A stretch of 64,000 nucleotides of DNA from an uncultured Flavobacteriaceae bacterium. Lineage in GTDB: Bacteria > Bacteroidota > Bacteroidia > Flavobacteriales > Flavobacteriaceae. Of this stretch, positions 16,728-26,575 are shown one piece after another; the stretch's first letter is position 1; every line of letters begins with the position of its first letter. The notes under the pieces are model-generated. The model worked only from the letters and a program-made list of their open reading frames with translations, was not told the DNA's origin and did not search any database. The stretch covers positions 38,449 through 102,448 of the forward strand of contig CANMLX010000012.1 in NCBI GenBank assembly GCA_947498845.1. Direction: 5' to 3'. A program made the position numbers and the translations under genes.

Positions 16728-17708
16728 ATGTCTAATTTAACTGTTGTGGTTTGGATGGTTACTTACAATCATGGTGATTTTATAGAACAAGCTATAGAAT
16801 CTGTTATGAAACAACAAACCAATTTTAAATATGAATTATTTATAGGAGAGGATTGTTCAAAAGATCAGACTAGAAATATATGTAAAGACTTAAAGAACAA
16901 ATACCCGGATAAAATAACGCTTTTTTTACATGAAAATAATATGGGATCAGTTCAAAATGGTATTTTTATGTATGAGCGATGTATAGAAAGTGAAGCAAAA
17001 TATATAGCTTTATGTGAAGGTGATGATTATTGGATAGATTCTTTAAAACTTCAAAAACAAGTAGATTTATTAGAAAAAAACAGGGGTCTTATTGCTTGTC
17101 ATCATTGGCAAAAAATAGCCATTAAAGAAAACGGAAGGTTTATAGAAAGAGAAAGTCCAAAAGACGGATACTATCCCAATCCAATATCAAAAGTAGAAGA
17201 TATATTTTCTAATAAAATGCGAATAAAAAGTAGAACTTTAATGTTTAAAAATATAGTAAATGAGAACTTTTTTCCAAAATGGTTTCATAAAATAGCTTAT
17301 GGAGATGTATCATTATCATTTTTATTAGGAGTTTATGGCGATTTTGGATTTATTAACGAACCCATGTCTGTATATAGGTATACAGAAAAAGGACTTTCAA
17401 CCCAAGGATTAAAGGAACTAGGACCAACTAAATTTAATATACAGCATTTTAAAAACTGGATTAAAATATGGGATTATGCAGATAAACATCATAACTATAA
17501 ATACCATAAAATAGCAGTTAAAACTGTAAAAAGTTTTTTAAATGAAATAGCTTCAAGTTTACCAATAACACTATCAAGTAGCTTCATCTTATTACAGTAT
17601 AATATTTTTGAGAGAAAATTGCCTTTGAATAAGACATTTTCTCATACAATATGGATTGTGTTACATTACTTGAAGTTTTTTGGGTATAAGTTTAAAAAAA
17701 GATTTTAG
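16728..17708 (+). CDS. Family 2 glycosyltransferase
   Basis: GT-A fold inverting glycosyltransferase, 326 residues. The N-terminal strand VVVWMVTYNHGDFIEQAIES is the usual GT2 opening, and CEGDDYW (about residues 102-108) supplies the DXD-type metal/nucleotide-sugar site. The tail is soluble and basic, so membrane contact would be peripheral. It precedes the sulfotransferase with a shared base at stop/GTG. The sugar donor cannot be told. Confidence 0.9.
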   Translation: MSNLTVVVWMVTYNHGDFIEQAIESVMKQQTNFKYELFIGEDCSKDQTRNICKDLKNKYPDKITLFLHENNMGSVQNGIFMYERCIESEAKYIALCEGDDYWIDSLKLQKQVDLLEKNRGLIACHHWQKIAIKENGRFIERESPKDGYYPNPISKVEDIFSNKMRIKSRTLMFKNIVNENFFPKWFHKIAYGDVSLSFLLGVYGDFGFINEPMSVYRYTEKGLSTQGLKELGPTKFNIQHFKNWIKIWDYADKHHNYKYHKIAVKTVKSFLNEIASSLPITLSSSFILLQYNIFERKLPLNKTFSHTIWIVLHYLKFFGYKFKKRF

Positions 17709-17713
17709 TGTTT

Positions 17714-18664
17714 ATGATCGAAGATAATCTAATATTCATAATATCTCAACCAAGAAGTGGTTCTACATTTTTACAAAATTTATTATCAAACAATACAGCG
17801 ATCAATACCTGTAGTGAACCATGGATTTTATTAAATTATTTAAATCAAATTAAGCCAGAACTTGTTAGGACCAGAACAGATAATTATTTAGCCAATAATG
17901 CTTTTAAAGATTATTTAGAAAATCAAGATAAACTTGGTTATGCTAAAGCGGTAAAAAAACATTTGTTATCAATCTATGAACCGCTTTTAGATAATTACCA
18001 ATTTGTTATAGATAAAACACCTAGGTATTGGGAGATTTTAGATGAAATTATAGAATTATTTCCTAAAAGTAAAGTTATTGTACTCCATAGAAATCCAATT
18101 CATGTAGCAGAATCTATAGTGAAAACTTGGGGATTAGATTCTTTTAAAGCATTAAATTTATTTAGGAGAGATTTGTTGCTTGCCCCCAGAAAAATGCATA
18201 CATTTTGTAATAAGCACAGAGATAATCCTCATGTTTATAGTATTACATACGAAAACTTGATAGCTAATCAAGGTCTAGAAATTGAGAAACTATACCATTG
18301 GATAGGAGTACCCTATGATAATGCTGTGCTTGATACAAGTGGAAATAAAAAATATAAAGGCAATTTTGGAGATCCATTTCAAAACTCAAAAGAAGATTAT
18401 TCTATTACAAAGAGAAAAAACCAAACTAAAACCATTCCTAAAAAATTCGAAAAATTAATTTTAGGATATGGAGACTTTTTGGGGAAAGATTTTCTTCAAG
18501 ATTATGGGTATTATAATAATCAAGAAGCTTTTATGTTTAATTCAACAAAAGCATTTAATTATTTTTTGCATTTGGGAGAAGACGAAAAAAGAAGTTTTGG
18601 AAATTTTAAAAGCTTTAAATGGTTTTTACAAAATGCCATATATAAAATGATATATGGTGACTAA
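17714..18664 (+). CDS. PAPS-dependent sulfotransferase family protein
   Basis: Sulfotransferase-superfamily protein, about 316 residues. The 5'-phosphosulfate-binding loop is FIISQPRSGSTFLQNLL near the N-terminus, and the 3'-phosphate-binding segment is KVIVLHRNPIHVAESIV around residues 120-136, so both PAPS contacts are present. It would transfer sulfate from PAPS to a sugar hydroxyl in the cytoplasm. I chose the ATG at 17714; a GTG at 17708 overlapping the preceding stop is the alternative. The presence of cysC and cysQ 11 kb upstream in the same operon supports the function. An acceptor cannot be named. Confidence 0.86.
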   Translation: MIEDNLIFIISQPRSGSTFLQNLLSNNTAINTCSEPWILLNYLNQIKPELVRTRTDNYLANNAFKDYLENQDKLGYAKAVKKHLLSIYEPLLDNYQFVIDKTPRYWEILDEIIELFPKSKVIVLHRNPIHVAESIVKTWGLDSFKALNLFRRDLLLAPRKMHTFCNKHRDNPHVYSITYENLIANQGLEIEKLYHWIGVPYDNAVLDTSGNKKYKGNFGDPFQNSKEDYSITKRKNQTKTIPKKFEKLILGYGDFLGKDFLQDYGYYNNQEAFMFNSTKAFNYFLHLGEDEKRSFGNFKSFKWFLQNAIYKMIYGD

Positions 18665-18685
18665 TCAAACATTTATAAATAGTTA

Positions 18686-19438
18686 ATGAGCGGAAGAGTA
18701 AAAAAAATAATACAAAACCTTTTTAAAGTATTAGGGTATAAACTACATAAGTTAAATACATCTAATGTAGTACATGCTAATAATAAACAATTTACTATGC
18801 ATTCTGCTATAAAGCGTTGTTTAGAAAGAGGGGTAAATGTAACTACTGTAATCGACGTTGGAGCATCAGACGGGAGATGGTCTAAAGCATGTATGAGAAG
18901 TATACCTCATGCCAATTATTTTTTAGTAGAAGCACAATTAGCTCACAAAGAAGGGTTAGAAGCATTTAAGAGAACCCATGAAAATGTAGACTATGTTATA
19001 GCAGCAGCTGGAAAAGAAAATGGAACTATCTATTTTGACGATACAGAACTTTTTGGGGGATTGGCATCCAAATCAAAAATTAATGAGAACTTTGTAGAAG
19101 TACCTGTAGTAAGCCTAGATAGTGAATTTGATAAACAAAAATTAAAACCGCCATTTTTGTTAAAATTGGATACACATGGTTATGAAGTGCCAATTTTAGA
19201 AGGAGCAAAAAACGTGATTAAAGAAGCTAGTTTAATAATTATAGAAACGTATAATTATAAACTCACAAATGATAGTTTAAAATACTATGAAATGTGTAAA
19301 TACATGGAAGATTTAGGCTTTTCGCCTATTGAAATGGTAGATTTAATGCAAAGAAAATATGATAATTCTTTTTGGCAAATGGACACCTTTTTTATTCCCT
19401 CAAATAGCAAGGAATTTTCGTATAATTCATATGAGTAA
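18686..19438 (+). CDS. FkbM family methyltransferase
   Basis: Second FkbM-type methyltransferase, 250 residues. Motif I is TVIDVGASDGRWSKACMRS (about residues 54-72), then YFLVEAQLAHKEGLEAF, and PFLLKLDTHGYEVPILEGA around 152-170, the usual FkbM end motif with LDTHG in place of VDIDG. It sits between the sulfotransferase (21-nt gap) and a GT2 gene whose TTG start is 3 nt on. Likely O-methylates a glycan residue. Confidence 0.9.
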   Translation: MSGRVKKIIQNLFKVLGYKLHKLNTSNVVHANNKQFTMHSAIKRCLERGVNVTTVIDVGASDGRWSKACMRSIPHANYFLVEAQLAHKEGLEAFKRTHENVDYVIAAAGKENGTIYFDDTELFGGLASKSKINENFVEVPVVSLDSEFDKQKLKPPFLLKLDTHGYEVPILEGAKNVIKEASLIIIETYNYKLTNDSLKYYEMCKYMEDLGFSPIEMVDLMQRKYDNSFWQMDTFFIPSNSKEFSYNSYE

Positions 19439-19441
19439 GCT

Positions 19442-20287
19442 TTGATACCTGATAAAAAATACCCTAAAATAACAGTTGTTACTCCTAATTATAATCAAGC
19501 TAAGTTTATAGAAGTTACAATTCAATCTGTTTTAAATCAAAATTACCCAAATTTAGAGTATATAATAATAGATGGAGCAAGTACAGATGGTTCTATTGAC
19601 ATCATAAAAAAGTATGAAAATGAATTAGAATTTTGGATATCAGAACCAGATAAAGGCATGTATTATGCTATAAATAAAGGCTTTGATAAATCTACAGGAG
19701 ATATAATGTGTTGGATAAATTCTGATGATATTTTACAAGAAAATGCATTAATCAATGTTGCAAGATTTTTTAATGAGAATCGTTATATAAAATGGCTTCA
19801 GGGGTATCCAAATGTAATTGATGAAGAAGGCACTTTAATTTATGAGAGAAATCAAATTTTTTCTAAGTATTATTTCTATTGGAAAAAACATGAGACCTCA
19901 TTAGCGTTTGTTCAGCAAGAATCCACATTTTGGACAAGAGACTTGTGGGAGAAGGCAGCAGGGAATTTGGATACTAACTATAAGTTAGCTGCTGATTTTG
20001 ACTTATGGGTGCGTTTTTTCGAGAAAGAAAAAATGTATTGTACAAACCTTAAACTAGGAGCCTTTAGAAAGCGAAAAGGACAAAAATCAAGTGATATAGA
20101 TTCGTATATTGATGAAGTAAGAATATCCTTATCAAGGAATTTTAAAAAGTTGGGAATGGTAGATAGGTTGATAATAAATTTAGGTTGTAAATTAGAGAAA
20201 ATAAATATGCCTTTAATTAGAAAAGTTAAAGCGAAATTCCAATCTTTAATAATTGGTAGGCTAACTTTTGTTAATCTAAAGAACTAA
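19442..20287 (+). CDS. Family 2 glycosyltransferase (WcaA-like)
   Basis: GT2 enzyme of 281 residues beginning with a TTG codon; KITVVTPNYNQAKFIEVTIQ starts within ten residues of it, so no later start would keep the fold. IIDGASTDGSIDIIKKY, EPDKGMYYAINKGF and CWINSDDI (DXD equivalent, about residue 91) place it with enzymes that share an IIDG-STDGT pattern. It resembles the next gene, suggesting a tandem duplication. The C-terminal 50 residues are basic. Confidence 0.9.
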   Translation: MIPDKKYPKITVVTPNYNQAKFIEVTIQSVLNQNYPNLEYIIIDGASTDGSIDIIKKYENELEFWISEPDKGMYYAINKGFDKSTGDIMCWINSDDILQENALINVARFFNENRYIKWLQGYPNVIDEEGTLIYERNQIFSKYYFYWKKHETSLAFVQQESTFWTRDLWEKAAGNLDTNYKLAADFDLWVRFFEKEKMYCTNLKLGAFRKRKGQKSSDIDSYIDEVRISLSRNFKKLGMVDRLIINLGCKLEKINMPLIRKVKAKFQSLIIGRLTFVNLKN

Positions 20288-20293
20288 TATAAA

Positions 20294-21115
20294 ATGGCCA
20301 TTAAAAAACCATTATTTTCAATAATAATACCCACTTATAATTCCCAAAAGACATTATCTGTTGCGTTAGATAGTATTATTAACCAAACATTTAAGAATTT
20401 AGAGGTTTTAATAATTGATGGTCTATCTACTGATGGAACAATAGAAATAGTTGAAAAATATAAACAACGTTTTAATGCTATTAGGAGCTTTTCCGAAAAG
20501 GATAAAGGCATTTACGATGCTATGAATAAAGGCATTACATTAGCTAATGGTGAATGGCTTTTTTTTATGGGAAGTGATGACTTTTTTTATGAAGGGACTA
20601 CCTTAGAACAGGTCATTAATAATGAAAGGATTAATGATAAAAGTGTTGTTTATGGTAATGTGTATTCCGAACGGTTTAATGGGGTGTATGATGGAGAATT
20701 TAACTATGCCAAAATCACAAAGAAAAACATATGTCACCAATCTGTTTTTTTTAGAAAATCGATTTTTAAACAACTTGGAGACTTCAATTTAAAATACAAA
20801 TCACATGCAGATTGGGATCACAATATGCGATGGTTTTTTTCTACTAAGGTTAAAAGTCTGTACATAGATCAAATTATAGCTAATTATGCAGATAACGGTT
20901 TTAGCTCATTAAATGATGATGAAATTTTTAAGGCAGATAAGTTTTTTAGACTATTAATTTTGGGTTGGGATAAAGTCCCATTAAATCAATTAATAGTAAA
21001 TTGTAACGATTCCATTTCTTTTTTTAAAAAAGAAAGAAAGTATTTTAAACTAATAATTTTATATGGTTTTAAATTTACTTTTAAAGTTTTAAATAATTTT
21101 AGACGAAGAGTATAG
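20294..21115 (+). CDS. Family 2 glycosyltransferase (WcaA-like)
   Basis: GT2 enzyme of 273 residues: FSIIIPTYNSQKTLSVALDS, IIDGLSTDGTIEIVEKY, SEKDKGIYDAMNKGI and FMGSDDFF (DXD equivalent, about residue 94). The IIDG and DKG-Y-A-NKG blocks match the preceding gene closely, consistent with a paralogous pair acting on successive sugars. The gap to the previous gene is 6 nt. Donor unknown. Confidence 0.9.
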   Translation: MAIKKPLFSIIIPTYNSQKTLSVALDSIINQTFKNLEVLIIDGLSTDGTIEIVEKYKQRFNAIRSFSEKDKGIYDAMNKGITLANGEWLFFMGSDDFFYEGTTLEQVINNERINDKSVVYGNVYSERFNGVYDGEFNYAKITKKNICHQSVFFRKSIFKQLGDFNLKYKSHADWDHNMRWFFSTKVKSLYIDQIIANYADNGFSSLNDDEIFKADKFFRLLILGWDKVPLNQLIVNCNDSISFFKKERKYFKLIILYGFKFTFKVLNNFRRRV

Positions 21116-21147
21116 ATAACCCTAAATAACAAATTAAAGTACTAAAA

Positions 21148-22047
21148 TTGACATTAAAAGTAACAGAAATAATTAACCCATTAGTTTCAATTTGTATACC
21201 AACCTATAATGGTACAGCATTTATAGCACAAGCTATGGAGTCTATTATTACGCAAAGTTATAGTAATCTAGAAGTTATTGTATCAGATGATAACTCTAAA
21301 GACAATACATTGTCTATAATTGAAGATTACAAAAGTAAAATTAAAGCACCTATTTTTATTTTTAATCATGAGCCAAACGGTATAGGAGCAAATTGGAATA
21401 ATTGTGTAAAAAAAGCTAAAGGAAAATACATTAAGTTTTTATTTCAAGACGATTTGTTGGCACCTCAGTGTATTGAAAAAATGGTTGAACAAGCAGAAAA
21501 AAATCAACAAATAGGATTAGTATATTCAGCTAGATCATTTATTTATAATCCAGAAAATATTCAAAATATTAATTGGATAAAAAAATATGGAGCGTTACAT
21601 ACGCATTGGAAACATTTTGAGATAGCGTCTAATAAGACTTATAAAGGAGAAGTATTATTAAAAGACGACTATTTATTGTCGTATCCAAAGAATAAAATAG
21701 GAGAACCAACAGCAGTTTTATTAAGGAAAGACGTTTTTGATAAAGTGGGGCTTTTCTCAACAACTTTAAAGCAAGCTTTAGATGTGGAGTATTGGTATCG
21801 TGTTATGAAATATTATGATGTATTATTTATAAACGAAAAGTTGGTGAGTTTTAGGCTACATGATAACCAAGCTTCTCATATAAATGCCAATAATAATATA
21901 AATGAGATTGAGCTGCTAGATAGAAGCATATACCAATATCTATTTTGGAAACTAAGCCTAAAAAACAAGTTAAAATTGTTCTCAAAGTATAATAATATAG
22001 GTATTATTATACACAAAATGATAAGCAAGATTAAGAAGGGATTTTGA
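21148..22047 (+). CDS. Family 2 glycosyltransferase
   Basis: GT2 enzyme of 299 residues with a TTG start (21148) 32 nt after the preceding gene. LVSICIPTYNGTAFIAQAME opens the domain, VSDDNSKDNTLSIIEDY follows, and KFLFQDDLL (about residue 95) is the metal-site motif. ALDVEYWYRVMKYYDVLFIN carries the acidic catalytic-loop pattern (E-x-W-x-R). One base separates it from the next gene. Confidence 0.9.
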   Translation: MTLKVTEIINPLVSICIPTYNGTAFIAQAMESIITQSYSNLEVIVSDDNSKDNTLSIIEDYKSKIKAPIFIFNHEPNGIGANWNNCVKKAKGKYIKFLFQDDLLAPQCIEKMVEQAEKNQQIGLVYSARSFIYNPENIQNINWIKKYGALHTHWKHFEIASNKTYKGEVLLKDDYLLSYPKNKIGEPTAVLLRKDVFDKVGLFSTTLKQALDVEYWYRVMKYYDVLFINEKLVSFRLHDNQASHINANNNINEIELLDRSIYQYLFWKLSLKNKLKLFSKYNNIGIIIHKMISKIKKGF

Positions 22048-22048
22048 T

Positions 22049-22963
22049 ATGAATAAACTAGCTATAGTAATCCCCTATTATAAAATCACTTTCTTTGAAG
22101 ATGTGCTACAATCTTTAGTAAATCAAACCAATAAAAACTTTAATGTATACATAGGGAATGATAATAGTCCAGATCCACCTCAGGAATTAGTAGAAGGCTA
22201 TAGAAATGAATTTAACTTAAAATACATAAAATTTAATGACAATTTAGGAAGCGTATCATTAACTAAACAATGGGAACGATGTATAGATTTGGTAGCAGCA
22301 GAAGAATGGATTATGCTATTAGGAGATGATGATGTTTTGGAAAATAATGTGGTAAACGAATTTTATAGTAACTTAAATATAATTGAAGAAAAAGCTATAA
22401 ATGTAGTACGTTTTGCATCCAAATTAATAGATATAACAGGACAAGAGTTATCAGCTATATACAAACATGACGTGTTTGAGCTAGCAACAGATGCGTATTA
22501 TAGAAAGTTTAAATGGGAATCCAGAAGTTCACTTTCAGAGTATATTTTTAGAACATCTAGTTATATAAAAAAGGGGTTTACAAACTATCCTTTAGCATGG
22601 CATTCAGACGATAAAGCATGGTTGGATTTTACAAATAGCGGACTTATTTACACCTGTAATGATGCAGTGGTAAATATTAGAAGATCTAATGAGAATATTT
22701 CAGGAAAAACAGATAATTTAGATAGAAAAAATAAAGCAGCTTATCAGTTTTTCAATGATATAACAACAAGTAGCAAGTACACATTTACCAAGAAGCAAAA
22801 AACAACACTACTGTTAGAATATGGAGCGCTTTTAAAGCAGCAAAAGCAAATAACTGGAAAGCATGTGTTTAGAATAGCGTTTCAATTTATAAAAATAGGC
22901 GCATTTTACAACGGATTACGTTTTATAAGAAGGATGTATAGGTCTAAATTTTTAAAAAAGTAA
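22049..22963 (+). CDS. Family 2 glycosyltransferase
   Basis: GT2 enzyme of 304 residues: LAIVIPYYKITFFEDVLQSL at the start, IGNDNSPDPPQELVEGY, and MLLGDDDV (about residue 93) as the DXD-type site. The segment WHSDDKAWLDF replaces the usual E-x-W catalytic loop. It follows the previous gene after one base and precedes the next by 2 nt. Donor unknown. Confidence 0.88.
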   Translation: MNKLAIVIPYYKITFFEDVLQSLVNQTNKNFNVYIGNDNSPDPPQELVEGYRNEFNLKYIKFNDNLGSVSLTKQWERCIDLVAAEEWIMLLGDDDVLENNVVNEFYSNLNIIEEKAINVVRFASKLIDITGQELSAIYKHDVFELATDAYYRKFKWESRSSLSEYIFRTSSYIKKGFTNYPLAWHSDDKAWLDFTNSGLIYTCNDAVVNIRRSNENISGKTDNLDRKNKAAYQFFNDITTSSKYTFTKKQKTTLLLEYGALLKQQKQITGKHVFRIAFQFIKIGAFYNGLRFIRRMYRSKFLKK

Positions 22964-22965
22964 TA

Positions 22966-23913
22966 ATGGCATTTTCAGTATCTGTAATCATACCTGTATA
23001 TAATGGAGAGCGTTTCGTAGAAAAAGCTATTAAATCGGTTGTATTACTATCAGAAGTTTTTGAAGTAATAGTAATTAATGATGGAAGTACAGATAGGACA
23101 TTGCTTATTGTAGAAAAGCTTCAACTTGAAAACTCAAAACTTAAAATTTTTCATCATAAAAATAACGTAAATAAAGGACGTTCGGCTAGCAGGAATTTGG
23201 GCATACAAAATGCTACAGGCAATTATATTGCATTTCTTGATTGTGACGATTTTTATTTGCCCAACAGGTTTTCTAACGATAAGCAAGTATTGAGTAATAA
23301 CAAACACATAGATGGCATTTATAATGCTATAGGGGCTCATTTTTATAGGAAAACAAATGCTTTAGAGAAAGAAAGACTAAAGTTAACGACCCTAAGAAAA
23401 AAAATAGAGTCAAAACTACTTTTTGAAACACTACTAGAGGGGAAAGATGGTCACTTTTCAATAGACGGTCTTACCGTTAAAAAAAATATATTTGAAACTG
23501 TTGGTTATTTTGATGAGACTTTAGAAGTGGCAGAGGATACCCATATGTTCTACAAAATGGCGCTAAAGAGCCATTTAGAAACAGGTGTTATAGATATGCC
23601 AGTAGCAATTAGAGGGGTGCATGAATTTAATGTGTTTAACAAAGATGAACTCTATAATAAAAACAGACTTAAGCTTTTTGAGACTTTAATTTTTTGGTCT
23701 AGTAGAAATAAAATTTCATTTAAAAGAATAGATACCTTACTAAAATGGTTATGGCTAATAAAATATAAAGAAGAAAAATCCCTATTTAAAAATATATTTT
23801 ATTGGAATAAATTGATGATAAAAAATTCAAAAATTCTATTTTCGAAACTAAGTATAAAATATTTTCCATTAATTAGATTAAGGAAAAAAATAATGCCATT
23901 TTTATTTCGCTAA
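22966..23913 (+). CDS. Family 2 glycosyltransferase
   Basis: GT2 enzyme of 315 residues. SVSVIIPVYNGERFVEKAIK, VINDGSTDRTLLIVEKL and AFLDCDDFYLPNRF (DXD at about residue 87) are textbook GT-A motifs, and the catalytic-loop equivalent is EVAEDTHMFYKMAL. The last 60 residues are basic with hydrophobic patches. It is 4 nt ahead of the next GT2 gene. Confidence 0.9.
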   Translation: MAFSVSVIIPVYNGERFVEKAIKSVVLLSEVFEVIVINDGSTDRTLLIVEKLQLENSKLKIFHHKNNVNKGRSASRNLGIQNATGNYIAFLDCDDFYLPNRFSNDKQVLSNNKHIDGIYNAIGAHFYRKTNALEKERLKLTTLRKKIESKLLFETLLEGKDGHFSIDGLTVKKNIFETVGYFDETLEVAEDTHMFYKMALKSHLETGVIDMPVAIRGVHEFNVFNKDELYNKNRLKLFETLIFWSSRNKISFKRIDTLLKWLWLIKYKEEKSLFKNIFYWNKLMIKNSKILFSKLSIKYFPLIRLRKKIMPFLFR

Positions 23914-23917
23914 AATC

Positions 23918-24889
23918 ATGACCAATCCTTTAGTATCAATAATTATCCCTACATATAACCGGGGAAACCTAATAAAGGACACTCTAGACTCGGTTTTAAA
24001 TCAAACATATAAAAATTGGGAGTGTATTATTGTTGATGATGGCTCTACAGATAATTCAGCTCAAGTAATTAGTGGTTTTTTAGAAAAGGATAAACGTTTT
24101 AAGTATTGTAAGAGACCAACAGGGAAACCTAAAGGAGGAAATGCATCTCGTAACTATGGCTTTAAATTAAGTAGAGGAGAATATGTAAAATGGTTTGATG
24201 ATGATGATGTGATGTTAAAAGATTTTTTAAAAACAAAAATAGAAGCATTTACAGATGGTGTAAATTTTGTTATTTCGTCACATTACAACACAGATGAAAA
24301 CTTAAAAAAAACAATAAAACTAGATTTAAAAGAAGAGTCCTATTTATTTAAAGATTATTTGTCTTGGAAATTAAAAATTATAACAGGATCAGTATTATTC
24401 AAAAGAGATTATTTACTAGATAAAAAATTATTTCATGAAGATTTAGTTAGAGGGCAAGAGACAGAATTATTCTCAAGACTATTTTTTAAGATACCAAAGA
24501 ATACATATAAGCTACTAAATAGCCCTCTATTTTTGTATAGGCAACATAGTAAAACTAAGAGTAATAAAAATATAAAATACATCAAAAAATATAGAGAATC
24601 GCAAAGCTATACAGCAATAGAAATACTAAAAAAAAGTATAGAACTAGAGGATAAAGCGTTGGTAAATATGTATTTTGATTATTTAATAGATGCCTTTTTT
24701 AGAAGCGTAGAAAATAAGCATTATACAAATGCTAAATTTATAAAGAAACATTTATTTGCTATTATAAGATTAAAACGGCCCTTATTTAGTGTAGAATTTA
24801 TAATATTAAGTAACATATTTGTATTTTTCTCAAGAGGAATTTATAAAATAGAAAAGCGTTGGAAGCTTAAAAATATAGATTGTATATGA
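23918..24889 (+). CDS. Family 2 glycosyltransferase
   Basis: GT2 enzyme of 323 residues with LVSIIIPTYNRGNLIKDTLD, IIVDDGSTDNSAQVISGF, RPTGKPKGGNASRNYGF and KWFDDDDVML (DXD, about residue 92). RGQETELFSRLFF is the E-x-x-L-x-R loop. The stop codon overlaps the next gene's ATG (ATGA). Donor unknown. Confidence 0.9.
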   Translation: MTNPLVSIIIPTYNRGNLIKDTLDSVLNQTYKNWECIIVDDGSTDNSAQVISGFLEKDKRFKYCKRPTGKPKGGNASRNYGFKLSRGEYVKWFDDDDVMLKDFLKTKIEAFTDGVNFVISSHYNTDENLKKTIKLDLKEESYLFKDYLSWKLKIITGSVLFKRDYLLDKKLFHEDLVRGQETELFSRLFFKIPKNTYKLLNSPLFLYRQHSKTKSNKNIKYIKKYRESQSYTAIEILKKSIELEDKALVNMYFDYLIDAFFRSVENKHYTNAKFIKKHLFAIIRLKRPLFSVEFIILSNIFVFFSRGIYKIEKRWKLKNIDCI

Positions 24890-25731
24890 AATCAAAGAGC
24901 AACGTAACGGTTATAATTCCTTGTTATAATGATGGGGCTTATATTATGCAAGCTTTAAATTCTGTATTAAACCAAACAGTAAAAGCAGAACAAATAATTA
25001 TAGTTGATGATGGCTCTCTAGATGAAACAAAAGCTATTTTAAATAAAATTAATGAAGCTAATGTGGTCGTTGTTTTTCAAGAAAATAAAGGCGTTAGTAA
25101 TGCCAGAAATAAGGCCATTAATTTGGCTAAAACAGAGTTTGTTCTCAATCTAGATGCAGATGATTACATAGAACCTAAATTTATAGAAAAGACTTTAGAA
25201 GTACTTAAAACAGATAAAACAGTAGGTGTAGTAAGTTCGTATTGTAGAACATTTAAAAATAAAAATAAAACATTAGAGATCGTAAAGCCTTTGGGAGGAA
25301 TGTTAAAAGACTTTATTATTAAAAATAATGGAAGAGCAAATGCTTTATTTAGGAAGAGATGTTGGGAAGAAGTAGGAGGTTATGATGAAATTATGGTTAA
25401 TGGCTATGAAGATTGGGAGTTTTGGATTGCTGTATTAAAGAATAATTGGTCCATGTATATTATACCAGAGGTCTTATCAAGTTATAGAGTAAAACAAACC
25501 TCAAGAGATAAAACAGCAATACAAAATTTTGATTTTGAATTAAGACAGTACATTTTCAATAAACACAGAGAGGTATTTGAAAAATATTTTGATTACTATA
25601 GTTTGGAACTTTTAAGAAGAAATACAGTATTAAAGAATAGTGTTTATAAATTTAAGAATTCCATGGATTATAAAATAGGAGCTTTTATTTTAGCTCCTGT
25701 TAGATTTTTAAAGAGAAAAATTAATGGATAG
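24886..25731 (+). CDS. Family 2 glycosyltransferase (paralogue pair, member 1)
   Basis: GT2 enzyme of 281 residues. I place the start at the ATG (24886) that overlaps the preceding stop rather than at a TTG two codons earlier. VTVIIPCYNDGAYIMQALNS, IIVDDGSLDETKAILNKI and LNLDADDYIEPKF (DXD) are present, and CWEEVGGYDEIM...GYEDWEFWIAVLK is the acceptor/catalytic region. The CWEEV-GYDE...G-EDWEFW block and the basic C-terminus are shared with the next gene, so the two are tandem paralogues. They overlap by 8 nt. Confidence 0.9.
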   Translation: MKSKSNVTVIIPCYNDGAYIMQALNSVLNQTVKAEQIIIVDDGSLDETKAILNKINEANVVVVFQENKGVSNARNKAINLAKTEFVLNLDADDYIEPKFIEKTLEVLKTDKTVGVVSSYCRTFKNKNKTLEIVKPLGGMLKDFIIKNNGRANALFRKRCWEEVGGYDEIMVNGYEDWEFWIAVLKNNWSMYIIPEVLSSYRVKQTSRDKTAIQNFDFELRQYIFNKHREVFEKYFDYYSLELLRRNTVLKNSVYKFKNSMDYKIGAFILAPVRFLKRKING

Positions 25732-26569
25732 TAATAAGCTCGTTTCCATAATAGTCCCATGTTTTAATCAGGCGAAATATCTTGAGGAAACGCTTAAGTC
25801 TGTTTTAGATCAAGTTTATAAAAATTGGGAATGTATTATCGTAAATGATGGAAGTAAAGACCATACAGAAGAAATAGCCGCAAAGTGGGCTAAAGAATAC
25901 AAAAGGTTTTCTTATGTATGGCAAGAAAACGGAGGCCTTTCAAATGCTAGGAATAAAGGGGTGTCGATGGCAAAAGGAGCATTTATATTACCGTTAGATT
26001 CAGATGATATTATTCACGAATCGTTCTTAGAAAATCTTTTACCAGTACTATTAAATAACCAATCCTTGGGTATTGTTTCTTGTTACAGTAAGTTTTTTGT
26101 AGAGCACCAGAGTAATATTATTAACGAACTAAAACCAAAAGGAGATAATTACAAATATTTGCTTTATGTAAATCAATTGATTGCAACATCACTATACAGA
26201 AAACAATGCTGGGAAGAGGTTGAAGGGTATGACGAAACAATGAAAAAAGGTTTCGAAGATTGGGAGTTTTGGTTGTCTATTACTAAGCGAGGTTGGAACT
26301 ATAAAATAGTACCAGAGTTTCTATTCTATTACAGGAAAGCAAAACAATCTATGTTGGTAGATACCATAAACAACCATTTTGAATCTAATAAAGAATATAT
26401 TTTTAAAAAACATAAGGAGCTTTATGTTGAAGATTTTGAAAACTGTATGACGGTATTGTTTCATGATTTAAAAACCTATAGAGCCAGTGATATAAAGATT
26501 AAGAATTCTATAGAATACAGAATAGGAAAACTAATTACTAAACCTTTCAAACTGTTTAAAAGGAAATAA
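25724..26569 (+). CDS. Family 2 glycosyltransferase (paralogue pair, member 2)
   Basis: GT2 enzyme of 281 residues: LVSIIVPCFNQAKYLEETLK, IIVNDGSKDHTEEIAAKW, LPLDSDDIIHESF (DXD) and CWEEVEGYDETM...GFEDWEFWLSITK. Its length and C-terminal motifs mirror the preceding gene, pointing to a duplication that has since diverged in the N-terminal half. It begins inside that gene (8-nt overlap) and ends 6 nt before the next. Confidence 0.9.
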   Translation: MDSNKLVSIIVPCFNQAKYLEETLKSVLDQVYKNWECIIVNDGSKDHTEEIAAKWAKEYKRFSYVWQENGGLSNARNKGVSMAKGAFILPLDSDDIIHESFLENLLPVLLNNQSLGIVSCYSKFFVEHQSNIINELKPKGDNYKYLLYVNQLIATSLYRKQCWEEVEGYDETMKKGFEDWEFWLSITKRGWNYKIVPEFLFYYRKAKQSMLVDTINNHFESNKEYIFKKHKELYVEDFENCMTVLFHDLKTYRASDIKIKNSIEYRIGKLITKPFKLFKRK

Positions 26570-26575
26570 TACGAT

